Positions 1 through 8,474 of a stretch of 64,000 nt of DNA are shown piece by piece. Where the stretch lies: positions 667,226 through 731,225 of the forward strand of contig CP059069.1 in NCBI GenBank assembly GCA_017798145.1. Direction: 5' to 3'. The position numbers and the translations under genes are program-made. Numbering within the stretch: the stretch's first letter is position 1; each line of letters opens with the position of its first letter. A model generated the notes under the pieces. It saw only the letters and a program-made list of their open reading frames with translations, was not told where the DNA came from and ran no database searches. The stretch comes from Akkermansiaceae bacterium. GTDB taxonomy: Bacteria > Verrucomicrobiota > Verrucomicrobiia > Verrucomicrobiales > Akkermansiaceae.

Positions 1-1
1 C

Positions 2-871
2 ATCGCCATCGTCGGCACCGCAGGCTTGCAGCCCGCCTTGGCCGCGATCGGAGCAGGCAAGGATCTGGCCGTCGCCTCCAAGGAAATCCTCGTCATGGCC
101 GGTGGGATCATCACCGCCCGCGCTACGGAAAAAGGGGTGCGCATCCTGCCCGTCGATTCAGAACACAATGCCATTTTCCAATGCCTCGAAGGCCACCGCG
201 GCCCCGACCGCGAAATCTCCCGCCTCATCCTGACCGCATCAGGCGGCCCGTTCCGGGAGATGGCTTCGGAAAAGCTCTGGGACGTCACACCGGAGATGGC
301 CATGAAGCACCCCACCTGGGAGATGGGGCCGAAGATCACCATCGATTCGGCCACACTGTTCAACAAGGGCTTGGAAATGATCGAGGCACGCTGGCTGTTC
401 GGCATCGGCATGGATCGAATCGAGGCGGTGATCCACCCGCAGAGCATCGTCCATTCCATGGTCGAGTTCACCGACGGCTCGGTGCTCGCCCAGCTCTCGC
501 GCACCGACATGGGTTTCCCCATCCAGTATGCACTCACCTACCCGGCTCGGATGAAAGGCGCCCTGGAGCCGCTGGACTTCACAAGCCTCTCCAAGCTGGA
601 ATTCTACGCCCCCCGCACGGATGACTTCCCAGCGCTGAATCTCGCGCGGACAGCCGGGCTGACAGGCGGCACCCTCCCCGCCGTCCTCAACGCCGCAAAC
701 GAGGTGGCCGTGGAACATTTCCGCAACGGGAAAATCCGCTTCCCACAGATCTGGGAATGTGTGGCTCAAACGATGGACTCCCATGCAACCGTGCATAATC
801 CATCTCTCCCGCAGATCCTCTCGGCCGATTTTTCCGCCCGCGAGTCCGCGCTGGAATGGTGCCTGCGATAG
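2..871 (+). CDS. dxr: 1-deoxy-D-xylulose 5-phosphate reductoisomerase, C-terminal part (5' end outside window)
   Basis: DXR (IspC) catalyses the NADPH-dependent rearrangement and reduction of DXP to MEP, the committed step of the MEP isoprenoid pathway, in the cytoplasm. The frame is open from base 2, so the start and the NADPH-binding Rossmann half lie outside the window. What is seen is the C-terminal ~290 residues: the GTAGLQP segment at the left edge, the metal/substrate region NKGLEMIEA, the strongly conserved HPQSIVHSMVEF stretch, and the C-terminal helical domain (NAANEVAVEHF). The stop is TAG at 869-871. In many bacteria dxr is followed by rseP; here the next gene is on the opposite strand. 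Isoprenoid supply fits the presence of hpnD further right. Confidence 0.96.
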   Translation: MAIVGTAGLQPALAAIGAGKDLAVASKEILVMAGGIITARATEKGVRILPVDSEHNAIFQCLEGHRGPDREISRLILTASGGPFREMASEKLWDVTPEMAMKHPTWEMGPKITIDSATLFNKGLEMIEARWLFGIGMDRIEAVIHPQSIVHSMVEFTDGSVLAQLSRTDMGFPIQYALTYPARMKGALEPLDFTSLSKLEFYAPRTDDFPALNLARTAGLTGGTLPAVLNAANEVAVEHFRNGKIRFPQIWECVAQTMDSHATVHNPSLPQILSADFSARESALEWCLR

Positions 872-878
872 GCTTGAC

Positions 879-1739
879 TCAGCGTCTTCTGCGAAGAAGG
901 GCTATCATAAGCCCGAAAGAAAACGCGATCGAAGTGCCGAGCTCAGGCACCGGCACCGGTCCGTCCCACGGATTCAGAGAGATCACCGACTGGTTGTTGT
1001 TCGGGTTGGTGGGATCGATCCAGAAAATCACCCGATCCGTGGGATCGTAGCCGGGGCCGCCCCAGTTGTCGCTTGCTGCGGAAGCGAACCATCCGTCCGT
1101 GATCGCGATGATTTGGTTGGCACGGCCGTCAAGAACGCTGTTTCCCGTATTGTTCCTGACGTAGTAATTTCCCTGCCCTGTCTCCACATCCGGGGCGGCA
1201 TCGTAGAGAACCTCCCAGATCGCCGTCTGGAGGGCGGCGGCCTCGATATCACCCGCTGCATGGACTTGGTCATAAAATCTATCGATCAGGTAGGCCGCGC
1301 GAAGAAGCGCGCCGGGACGGTATTGTGAAACACCCTCATTGATGTAGCGGCTGTTTGCAGTCGCAAAATCGCTACCAACATACGTGTGGGTGACCGATTG
1401 GTTCGCAGAGGTCAGGAAAGCCGTTTCCGAATCGATGCAGAAAACTGCGATCCCCCGAACCTGCTGGTAAGTCCCGCCGGTATCCCCCTCGACCAACCCG
1501 GGAGCCGATGGCGTAAGTCCTCCCATCAGGCTTGGATCCGTGGGCATGATTACCAGTTGACCGACGTAGCCATTGTAGTTGTTGCCACCTAGGTGATCCG
1601 GCACCTGAAGACCATCAACTGCCCCGTCCACATCGGCGGATTGACCGGAGATACTCCAGAACTCCAACTGCGCCGTGACAAACGGAGAACTGAACAGGAC
1701 GAATATGATCGCTCCGAAGATCTTTCGTATTTGAAGCAT
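879..1739 (-). CDS. PEP-CTERM surface protein with a probable Cys-Gln thioester (TQXA-like) domain
   Basis: This is an exported protein of 286 aa. Residues 1-23 form a signal peptide ending VTA. The tail (264-286) is a PEP-CTERM sorting signal variant: PELGTS, a hydrophobic helix, then RRRR. Such tails are recognised by an exosortase and anchor proteins at the envelope or in the polysaccharide matrix. The central part carries FCIDSE with Cys101 and LQTAIWEVLYD with Gln171. This Cys...QxAIW pairing is the signature of thioester-forming adhesin domains (TQXA family), in which a Cys-Gln bond reacts with host or matrix amines. The thioester call is inference from these two motifs. The gene converges on dxr, and an AT-rich stretch (1740-1792) precedes the start. 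No exosortase gene is seen in the window. Confidence 0.8.
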   Translation of the reverse strand: MLQIRKIFGAIIFVLFSSPFVTAQLEFWSISGQSADVDGAVDGLQVPDHLGGNNYNGYVGQLVIMPTDPSLMGGLTPSAPGLVEGDTGGTYQQVRGIAVFCIDSETAFLTSANQSVTHTYVGSDFATANSRYINEGVSQYRPGALLRAAYLIDRFYDQVHAAGDIEAAALQTAIWEVLYDAAPDVETGQGNYYVRNNTGNSVLDGRANQIIAITDGWFASAASDNWGGPGYDPTDRVIFWIDPTNPNNNQSVISLNPWDGPVPVPELGTSIAFSFGLMIALLRRRR

Positions 1740-1792
1740 GGATGGATATTTTCAAAAAAATATGCCGATGTCCATCATTTATTTTGTATAAA
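1740..1792 (-). promoter_or_regulatory. AT-rich upstream region of the PEP-CTERM gene
   Basis: This short island of A/T runs lies in otherwise GC-rich DNA, between the PEP-CTERM gene start and the end of the VTT-domain gene. It is the obvious place for the leftward promoter, but I cannot pick convincing -35/-10 hexamers. Confidence 0.3.
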
Positions 1793-2422
1793 TTAATAAT
1801 CAGACTTTCTAAAGTGATTTGCCGTAATCCAAAGGAAAGCGGGCAGACCCAGGCTGAGAGCCAGTCCCCAGCCCGGATTCTCCCGCCCGACTGTCCCAAT
1901 CCAAGCAAACAGAAACCCCATCGGCACCGCACCACAGGCGAGAGCCAAACAGAATTTCCCGAAGGGCATTCGCAACAGCCCTGCCATGCAGGCCAGCACC
2001 TCGGGAAGGATAGGCAAGGCGCGGCTTACGGCCACCACCAGCGCCCCGTTCCTATCGAAAAGCCTGCGGCCTTTTTCAAAATCCTTCTCGCCGAGCCATT
2101 TCCGGGAGAACCCTTCCTTGAAAAAACGCCCCACCCCGTAGCCCAGCATCCCGGCAAGCATGGATCCCGCCGTGGCAAAAAAACCACCCAGCCAGAACCC
2201 ATACACCGCCCCCAGCGCCGACATCACGACCGTCCCGGGAATGGGCAACAAAAGATCCGCCAGCAGCAACCCTATCCCAGCCAGCCACGCCCAATCTCGC
2301 GATTCCTCAAATCTCGCCACCAGCACCTCCCCACTCCACGCCTGTTCCAGCCCGGCTCCGAACAACATCCATCCGAGCAGGAATAACGCGCACAGCAACA
2401 ACATCAGTCCAATCAGTCTCAT
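1793..2422 (-). CDS. VTT/DedA-type (SNARE-associated) inner-membrane protein
   Basis: This is a polytopic inner-membrane protein of about 209 aa with the VTT (DedA/TVP38-type) pattern. It has a first membrane helix, then LADLLLPIPGTVV with its reentrant-type Pro/Gly turn, a Gly-rich helix (GSMLAGMLGYGVGR), and the SRALPILPEVLACMAG segment, where the conserved Arg and Pro-Glu match the family core. Members are linked to lipid scrambling and membrane homeostasis; the substrate here is unknown. I chose ATG at 2422 because it falls just after the stop of dinG (2430) and begins directly with the hydrophobic helix. An in-frame ATG at 2452 would add ten charged residues and overlap dinG. The gene is probably co-transcribed with dinG. 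Confidence 0.8.
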   Translation of the reverse strand: MRLIGLMLLLCALFLLGWMLFGAGLEQAWSGEVLVARFEESRDWAWLAGIGLLLADLLLPIPGTVVMSALGAVYGFWLGGFFATAGSMLAGMLGYGVGRFFKEGFSRKWLGEKDFEKGRRLFDRNGALVVAVSRALPILPEVLACMAGLLRMPFGKFCLALACGAVPMGFLFAWIGTVGRENPGWGLALSLGLPAFLWITANHFRKSDY

Positions 2423-2429
2423 CGCTTTA

Positions 2430-4430
2430 TCAGATGATCTCCACCGGCGCATCCGGGAGCGCCTTCATGAACGCGTTTCCATAGCGTTTCGTAAGGATGC
2501 GGTTGTCGAGAATGTGAACCCAGCCGATGTCGCGCTTGGTGCGGATCAGGCGCCCCACTCCCTGCCGCATTTTCAAAATGGCCTCCGGCACGGAGTATTC
2601 CATGAACGGGTTTCCTCCCGCCGCCTCGATCGCCTCCAGCCGCGACGCGGTGAGCGGATGATCCGGCACGGCGAAGGGCAGCCGCGTGACCACAACGTTG
2701 GAAAGCGCTTCGCCCGGCACATCGACACCTGTCCAGAAGCTGTCCGTACCGAAGAGGACGCTGTCGAGATCCTCGCGGAAATTCTCCAGCATCGTGTGGC
2801 GCGGCATACCCTCGCCCTGCATGAGCAGCCGCCAGCCCTTGGTCCTGAAAAAATTCCCGCACTTTTCCGCCGCCTCCCGCATCGTGCGGTAGCTGGTGAA
2901 CAGCACGAAGGCGCGGCCATCGCTGGCGCTCACCGCCTCCATGATCGCCTTGGCCAGGGCATCGGGATACTCCCTCGCGCTCGGCTCGGGCATGGTTTTC
3001 CTGATACGGATTTTCATCTGCTTGCGGTAATCGAAGGGGCTTCCTATGCTCAGCGCCCGGGCATTTTCCGCACCCACCCGCTTCCGGAAATAGCCCAGCT
3101 CAGGATCGCCCACGCCGAGCGTGGCGCTGGCCATCACGCAGGATTTCTTTCCTGAAAAAAGCAGCGGCCGCAGCCTATCGGCAACATTCACCGGCGCTCC
3201 GTGGCAGCTGAACTGAGTCTCTTCGCGCCCGCTCCTCTCCACCCAATAGACGCAGCCCTCGTCCTTCTGGTCGAGGAACTCGCCGACCGCGCCATGCGTC
3301 TCGCGCAGCTTGCGCGCGGCATCCATGAGTTCGTTCTTCGATGATTCGCTCTCGGTGTCCTCCGCCAGCTCGGAAATCTCTTCCCACAGTTCCCGCAGCG
3401 GAGCGGCGAGGCAGTTCTCCACAAGCTCCGGCCTGCGCACGCGGAATTCCTTGGACCACTCTCCGAACTTCGCCGCATTGCCCACTTCCCCGAAAAATTT
3501 CTCCACCGCCACCAACCCGCGCTCAACGGCGAGCATCGGCGCGGCCTTGCGGTGGCTTTTGAGCATCCCTTTTCGCGTCTTCGGATTGTAGAGCCGCTGC
3601 AAATCGAAGCGCAGCCCCGCCTGTGAAATTCGCAGCCCCAGCTGCACCGCCGCGACCTGCTCCACCGTGTGCGCCTCGTCGAGGACGGCGAAGTCATTCG
3701 GGAAAAGGAAACCGGGCATCTTTTCCTCGCCGGGTTCCGCATCGAGTTCGAGGTTGTTCAGCAGTGCGAAAAACAGGGTGTGGTTGACGACAACAAGCTT
3801 TGCGTCCGCAGCGGCCTTCCGCGCCTCCTGGAAAAAACAGTTCCCCCTCGGCCCGCAATGGCGCTGGGTGCAGGAATGCGCCTCGCTGCACACCTGCAGC
3901 CAGACTTTCGTCGTGGGCTGGAAGGGCATCCCGCTCAAGGTGCCGTCCTTCGTCCCCTCCGCCCATGTCCGGATGCGGCTCAGCTCCTCGCTTTCCGTTG
4001 TGGTGAAAAGATCCGCCGATTGTTCCCAGGCCCGCCGCAGCCTTGCCGGGCAGAGGTAGTTCTGCCTCCCCTTGAGCAAAACCGCAGGCAACTCCTCGCC
4101 GAGGATCTTTCGGACGATGGGTATGTCCTTTCTCACCAACTGCTCCTGCAGATTGATCGTGTGGGTGGAGATCACCGCCTTGCGCCCCGTCTCCAGGGCG
4201 AATTTCGCCGCAGGAACAAGGTAGGCCAGTGATTTCCCGACACCCGTGCCGGCCTCCGCGACAAGGGAGCTACCCGCGACAAAACTCTCCGCCACCGCCA
4301 CCGCAAGCAGCTCCTGCTCCCGCCGATACTCAAAGTCCTTGGATCCCGAGAGCGGCCCCTTCGCGGAAAAGATCTCCCGCACCCTCTCCGCGAGATCCGT
4401 TCCCCCGCCGCTTTCCGAAACCGATATCAT
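2430..4430 (-). CDS. dinG: DinG-family (XPD-like) ATP-dependent DNA helicase
   Basis: This 666-aa superfamily 2 helicase probably unwinds DNA 5' to 3' in repair and R-loop or G4 processing. Motif I (AEAGTGVGKS, ending near residue 67) binds ATP. The DEAH box is in VLDEAHTVE. Between them a cluster of cysteines (NYLCPARL, QVCSEAHSC, HCGPRGNC) is placed as in the iron-sulfur domain of DinG/XPD enzymes. Later motifs include GTDSFWTGVDVPGE (motif V region) and QGVGRLIRTKRD (motif VI). Length is normal for stand-alone DinG. The start ATG at 4430 gives MISVSESGGG. The divergent intergenic region (4431-4549) shows no LexA-like palindrome that I can recognise. An ATP-dependent helicase is certain; the dinG name rests on the Fe-S layout. 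Confidence 0.92.
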   Translation of the reverse strand: MISVSESGGGTDLAERVREIFSAKGPLSGSKDFEYRREQELLAVAVAESFVAGSSLVAEAGTGVGKSLAYLVPAAKFALETGRKAVISTHTINLQEQLVRKDIPIVRKILGEELPAVLLKGRQNYLCPARLRRAWEQSADLFTTTESEELSRIRTWAEGTKDGTLSGMPFQPTTKVWLQVCSEAHSCTQRHCGPRGNCFFQEARKAAADAKLVVVNHTLFFALLNNLELDAEPGEEKMPGFLFPNDFAVLDEAHTVEQVAAVQLGLRISQAGLRFDLQRLYNPKTRKGMLKSHRKAAPMLAVERGLVAVEKFFGEVGNAAKFGEWSKEFRVRRPELVENCLAAPLRELWEEISELAEDTESESSKNELMDAARKLRETHGAVGEFLDQKDEGCVYWVERSGREETQFSCHGAPVNVADRLRPLLFSGKKSCVMASATLGVGDPELGYFRKRVGAENARALSIGSPFDYRKQMKIRIRKTMPEPSAREYPDALAKAIMEAVSASDGRAFVLFTSYRTMREAAEKCGNFFRTKGWRLLMQGEGMPRHTMLENFREDLDSVLFGTDSFWTGVDVPGEALSNVVVTRLPFAVPDHPLTASRLEAIEAAGGNPFMEYSVPEAILKMRQGVGRLIRTKRDIGWVHILDNRILTKRYGNAFMKALPDAPVEII

Positions 4431-4549
4431 CCGGGCGCATCTTCATCCCGCCACCGCCCGGCATGCAACCCGCATGTTTCCGCGTCAGCGCGCATTTTGT
4501 CACAATCCCAGCCTAGCCTTATTCCGCATCCCGCCCATAGTGGCCTGCC

Positions 4550-4990
4550 ATGGACATCCAAGCACCAGACCTTTCACAGACATTCCCCCGCAGCCCCCGC
4601 GACACCTCGATCGCAGGCTACGTCGTCGCCGCCCGCGCCCTCGACAAATGCCGTGCCGTGATCGCGCAGACCGCCGGCGAATACCATTCCGGGTGCCCGC
4701 TCGATGAGGTGTGGCTCGATTTCGCCGGGATCAAATACAAGGCCTTCCTCAAATTCGTCGCCACCGGCGCGGATGACGCGGCGGTCTCCGATTGGGTCGC
4801 GAAAAAGGCGAAGCAGAAGAAGCGTTCCGAGATCATCGCCTGGAACAACAGGATGCGCGACAAGCAGATCAGCAAGATGCCAGCCAAGCTCCAGGAATTC
4901 CTGGAAGACTATATCCCCGCCAACATCCCCGCAGGAAAAGTCGTGCGGGTCTGGTTCGATGTCTATGACATCGAGGAGCAGCGCCTCTGA
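4550..4990 (+). CDS. DUF5069-family protein
   Basis: This is a soluble protein of 146 aa with no signal peptide. The opening (DLSQTFPRSPRD), followed by IAGYVVAARALDKCRA and CPLDEVWLDFAGI, is the pattern of DUF5069, a family common in Verrucomicrobia, Planctomycetes and some Proteobacteria. Its function is not known to me. The C-terminal half is Lys-rich and then acidic (WFDVYDIEEQ). It is transcribed divergently from dinG and converges on the vWA gene with a 2-bp gap, so it is probably a single-gene unit. Confidence 0.75.
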   Translation: MDIQAPDLSQTFPRSPRDTSIAGYVVAARALDKCRAVIAQTAGEYHSGCPLDEVWLDFAGIKYKAFLKFVATGADDAAVSDWVAKKAKQKKRSEIIAWNNRMRDKQISKMPAKLQEFLEDYIPANIPAGKVVRVWFDVYDIEEQRL

Positions 4991-4992
4991 AC

Positions 4993-6066
4993 CTACTTTT
5001 TCTTGAGACTCTTCACCTCGCGGACTTTTCCGCCCTTGTCCACGATGGTGAAAGCTCCGCCGGTGCGCTTGGCCAGTTCGAACATGGCCTCCTCGGCCTT
5101 GGGTTCCATCATGGCGATGGAGTTGACAACGATCCCCTTGCGCTTCGCCTTGGCCGCGAGATCCCTGGTCAGACCCATCATGTCGCGACCGCTCATCTGG
5201 CCGTCTGTCATGAAAAAGACTATCTGTGGCGGAGGCTCCATATCGAAGGCCATCTCAAGGGGGTTGGTCCAGTCCGTGCCCCAGACGAGCTTCGATTCCT
5301 TGATGACCTTGAGGGATTCCGCCATCTGGGAGGATGTCATGTCCAGCCACTCGACCGACTGCCTTTTCCCGACCGGTTTCCAATCGTGGGCACCCTTTCC
5401 TGTCCACTTGTAGGTGTGCCCGCCTTTGGCTTTCACGGAACCCTGGGGGCCGCTGGCTGTTGCATCGCTGCCTGCGACCCATGCCGGCCCGGAAAAGAAA
5501 ATCATCTGGAATTTGGTCGAGGCGTTGAGGCCGCTGACGGATTTGGTGAGTTCGTTCCTCATCAGTTTGTCCTTCTCTCCGGCCATGGATCCGGAGTAGT
5601 CGATGACATATGCGATGCGCTCGGCGCTCACTTTCTGGTTGAAGAAGGATGCGCCGCCGCCCTTGCCGCTGCCCATACCGTCTCCCCAGCCTCCGCCGAA
5701 ATCCTCACCATCGCCGAATTCGACCGATTCGGTGGTCACGGCGACATCGGGCACAGGGATGGAGATGTCCGCCGTGGTTGTGGCTGCGATGACCTTGACC
5801 ATCGAGGAGGAGGGCGATGAAGGCTTGCGCTGGATCGCGCTCTTGATCTTCTCGGGCTCAGGTTCGTCGGCCTTTGTCTCGTTGGCCTTGTAGGTGACGA
5901 TGGTGGGGGTTTCCTTGATGAGGTTCGGCAGCAGGAAGAAGCCGAGCACCAAGCCGAGGATCACGATCGTAAGGAAGGCGATCACGAGGGAGGAGATGGT
6001 CGAATTGCGCCGTTGGGAAGCCAAGCGCGCCTGCGCTTCGGGGCTGAGTTTTGCGTGGATGCTCAT
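4993..6066 (-). CDS. Membrane-anchored von Willebrand factor A domain protein
   Basis: This is a 357-aa protein. A basic N-terminus is followed by one membrane helix (about residues 23-47), then a low-complexity periplasmic linker (about 50-145, Ser/Pro- and Gly-rich). A vWA domain starts near 148. The MIDAS motif is DYSGSMAG (Asp156, Ser158, Ser160), with the later MTDGQMSG loop supplying a further metal-binding position. It probably binds a protein partner through a divalent metal, facing the periplasm. The ligand is unknown. The neighbours (ybeY on the same strand, 124 bp upstream) give no clear functional hint. The frame is clean and the ATG start is well placed before the helix. Confidence 0.85.
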   Translation of the reverse strand: MSIHAKLSPEAQARLASQRRNSTISSLVIAFLTIVILGLVLGFFLLPNLIKETPTIVTYKANETKADEPEPEKIKSAIQRKPSSPSSSMVKVIAATTTADISIPVPDVAVTTESVEFGDGEDFGGGWGDGMGSGKGGGASFFNQKVSAERIAYVIDYSGSMAGEKDKLMRNELTKSVSGLNASTKFQMIFFSGPAWVAGSDATASGPQGSVKAKGGHTYKWTGKGAHDWKPVGKRQSVEWLDMTSSQMAESLKVIKESKLVWGTDWTNPLEMAFDMEPPPQIVFFMTDGQMSGRDMMGLTRDLAAKAKRKGIVVNSIAMMEPKAEEAMFELAKRTGGAFTIVDKGGKVREVKSLKKK

Positions 6067-6190
6067 GGTCTGGGTTTCACTTTGCGGAATGCTAATGCGC
6101 TATGACGGTTTCGCCAAACGGAATTTGGCTGAAACTCGAATACCTAACGCCTGGATTCAATGCTTCCTTTGGTGTTTCTTGCAATTTCCG

Positions 6191-6655
6191 TCAACCGAGC
6201 CTCTCCGCCAGCCCGTCCGACCAGAGTGCGGCGACGATGTTTTCCTGGGCCGCTTCCATCGCCTTGCGTTCCGAATCCTCCACATCCTCGTGGCCTGCCA
6301 GATGCAGCAGGCCATGGACAAGGTAGCGAAGGATTTCCCTACCCGGCGGCTCGCCGTATTCCGCAGCTTGCCGGAGGGCCACCTCCGCGCCGATGACGAT
6401 CTCGCCATGGTGGAAAGTTATCACATCGGTGGCTCCGGGGATTTCCATGAAATCCATGTGAACCCGGGAGCTTGTCTCATCGTCAACCAGGGCGACCTCA
6501 AGCGTGGCGAGGTGAGCGAGCGGGCTGCCTTCCTCCGCCGCGGCGGAAAGCGCCATTCCCGCCGCCTTATCCGCGATATCCTCAAGGGCGGTGAGCCATG
6601 CGACGGGGATACCGACCGCGTCCTGGTGGTTCCCGATGATGACTTCCAATGGCAT
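6191..6655 (-). CDS. ybeY: Endoribonuclease YbeY
   Basis: YbeY is a zinc-dependent single-strand RNase involved in 16S rRNA 3'-end maturation and ribosome quality control. At 154 aa it has the family's usual size. The signature HGLLHLAGHED lies at 114-124. The first two zinc histidines (His114, His118) are present, while the third ligand position (124) is Asp rather than the classical His. I believe this substitution also occurs in other phyla, so it need not mean inactivity. The upstream segment PGATDVITFHHGE matches the conserved TDVLSFP-type strand. It lies 8 bp downstream of the PgpH-type gene, an arrangement seen in many bacteria, and is probably co-transcribed with it. Confidence 0.92.
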   Translation of the reverse strand: MPLEVIIGNHQDAVGIPVAWLTALEDIADKAAGMALSAAAEEGSPLAHLATLEVALVDDETSSRVHMDFMEIPGATDVITFHHGEIVIGAEVALRQAAEYGEPPGREILRYLVHGLLHLAGHEDVEDSERKAMEAAQENIVAALWSDGLAERLG

Positions 6656-6663
6656 GGGAGGGT

Positions 6664-8331
6664 TCAGTTGCTGCGCTGCACGGCCACGCCGGTGAGCCTG
6701 CCCGTGGCGGCGCGCGGATCGCGACTGAGATCCGAAGGGCGCTTGGTGGCTCCTTGCGTCCGATCTTCCGGCTTCTGGTAGTCGATGCGGCTATGGAGCA
6801 TGCTACGAAGGGTTTTCGCGAAACTCTCCTTCACCAGCGCAAGTTCGCGGAGCGTCAGGGGGCATTCGTCGAGTTGCCCGTCGTTGATCTTTGCGCGGAC
6901 GAGTTCCTCCACAAGCGCGCGGATCTTCGCCGGAGTAGGCTTGCGCAGGGTGCGGGAAGCGCTCTCGATGGTATCGGCAAGGCAGACGATTCCGCTCTCC
7001 CTGCTGCCGGGGCGCGGGCCGGGGTAGCGGAAATTCTTTTCCTCAACCTTGGGCAGGTCCTCGGGATTCTCAAGGCGCCGGTCCACCTTCTCAAGCTCCG
7101 CCTTTTTCTGCTCCTGCGCTTTCCGGTAGAAGAAATACACGAGCGAATCGCCATGGTGCTCCTGGATCACATCGATCACGCGTGGATTGAGCTTGTGCTT
7201 CACCGCGAGATCGATGCCGTCCTTCACATGGGCGGTGATGATGAGCGCGCTCATTGTCGGCGTCAGGCTGTCGTGCGGGTTCTCCGCTTCATCATGCTGG
7301 TTCTCGATGAAATAGCCGGGCTTCTTGAGTTTCCCGACATCATGGAAATAGGCGCAGACGCGGCACATCGGGGCGTTCGCGCCGATGGACTCCGCAGCGG
7401 CTTCTGATAGGGCGGCAACCACAAGGCTGTGGTGGAAGGTCCCGGGTGCCTCCAGTTGCATTTGCTTGAGGAGCTTGTGGTTCAGATCGCTGAGTTCCAG
7501 CCAGCTGATGTCCGTGGTGAGGTGGAAGCCACCCTCGAACATGGGTAGCAGCCCGCTGATGATCATGGCAGTGGCCACGGCGATACCGATCGAGATCCCG
7601 CCCGCAGACCCCAGGATCTGGATGCGGTTCATGGAGCCCGGGCCGAAAACCTCCATCGCATCCAGCTTGCCAAGGATGAGCGCCAGAAGCAGCATGACAA
7701 GGCCGACGTAAAGCCCGGATCGCAGGAGTTGGATGCGCCGCCGCACCCTATCCGTGCAGAGCACCGCCGTCATCCCGCCAAGCAGGCTGATGATGAGGTA
7801 ATTCATCACATCCCCGGCAGGCACCAGCAAGGCGCCGATCAGGCTCACGTAGACTGCGGCAAAAGAGCCCACCGTCCTGCCAAGGAGTATCCCCAGGAGC
7901 ATGGGGGCAAGCGCACAGGGGATGGATATGAAGCGGTATGTCTCCGGTATGGTGCCCAGGTCCGCCAGCACCATCACCAGCCTTACGATGAGCAGGTGCC
8001 CGAAGACGGATCCCAGCACGAGCACGACCCGGCTGTTCTTGCCGCATGCCTGGCGGTGACCGACGTGGAACATGGCCAACGCGGCGAGCGCGATGGAGAA
8101 GCCGTAGAGCATTCCCTTGAAGGGCTCCGCAGAAAAGGTGGCTGCAGGCGAGGCTTTTAGCGCGAGAACCGCAGACGCAACCGCAAAGGTTGCATAGAGG
8201 GCCAGCCTGACGATGGGACTCTCCTCGATGGCCTGCACGGCTGCATTCTCGCCATGCACACGGCGCTTTCTGCCCAGCGAGAAGCCTTTTTGCGCCAGCC
8301 GCCAACGCTTGATGGTGTCAAGGAATCCCAA
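6664..8331 (-). CDS. PgpH-type 7TM-HD domain phosphodiesterase lacking the extracellular domain
   Basis: This is a membrane protein with about seven helices followed by a cytosolic HD hydrolase domain. The HD signature is clear: TFHHSLVVAALSEAA, then CAYFHDVGKLKKPGYF, with IITAHVKDG and QEHHGDS supplying further histidines. PgpH-type enzymes degrade cyclic di-AMP. That substrate is inference, because no c-di-AMP synthase is in the window. Typical PgpH proteins have a long extracellular 7TMR-HDED domain before the seven helices; it is missing here. I favour TTG at 8331 (LGFLDTIKRWRLAQKG), which matches how relatives begin. The frame stays open to an ATG at 8445, but those residues look non-coding and cover an inverted repeat. 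Confidence 0.85.
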   Translation of the reverse strand: MGFLDTIKRWRLAQKGFSLGRKRRVHGENAAVQAIEESPIVRLALYATFAVASAVLALKASPAATFSAEPFKGMLYGFSIALAALAMFHVGHRQACGKNSRVVLVLGSVFGHLLIVRLVMVLADLGTIPETYRFISIPCALAPMLLGILLGRTVGSFAAVYVSLIGALLVPAGDVMNYLIISLLGGMTAVLCTDRVRRRIQLLRSGLYVGLVMLLLALILGKLDAMEVFGPGSMNRIQILGSAGGISIGIAVATAMIISGLLPMFEGGFHLTTDISWLELSDLNHKLLKQMQLEAPGTFHHSLVVAALSEAAAESIGANAPMCRVCAYFHDVGKLKKPGYFIENQHDEAENPHDSLTPTMSALIITAHVKDGIDLAVKHKLNPRVIDVIQEHHGDSLVYFFYRKAQEQKKAELEKVDRRLENPEDLPKVEEKNFRYPGPRPGSRESGIVCLADTIESASRTLRKPTPAKIRALVEELVRAKINDGQLDECPLTLRELALVKESFAKTLRSMLHSRIDYQKPEDRTQGATKRPSDLSRDPRAATGRLTGVAVQRSN

Positions 8332-8350
8332 AATGAAATCTTTTGTTAAT

Positions 8351-8380
8351 CCACCCGGGAATCGCTCCGAATCCCGGTGG
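8351..8380. repeat. Imperfect inverted repeat upstream of the PgpH-type gene
   Basis: The arms CCACCCGGGA (8351-8360) and TCCCGGTGG (8372-8380) pair except for one bulged base, around an 11-base loop. It lies just upstream of the likely start of the HD-domain gene, so it could be a leader hairpin. No T-run follows on either strand. Confidence 0.35.
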
Positions 8381-8466
8381 CAGGGGGCAGAAACTAGCCA
8401 CCGCGCCAGCCGATGGCAATCCGCATTTTCCGACATGCCACGCATTTACTGAATTTCCTCAATTAC

Positions 8467-8474
8467 AGAAAATC
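8467..8474. repeat. Left target-site duplication of the ISL3-type remnant
   Basis: AGAAAATC directly abuts the left end of the element. The copy at 9416-9423 is GGAAAATC (7 of 8 identical). ISL3-family elements duplicate 8 bp on insertion. Confidence 0.6.

Noticed and set aside
4431-4549. LexA/SOS box upstream of dinG
   Set aside because: No CTGT-N8-ACAG-like or GAAC-N4-GTTC-like palindrome is visible in the 119-bp gap.
8331-8445. ATG 8445 as start of the PgpH-type protein
   Set aside because: The extra residues do not resemble the family and cover an inverted repeat close to the IS end. TTG 8331 gives the usual N-terminus, though the choice is not certain.
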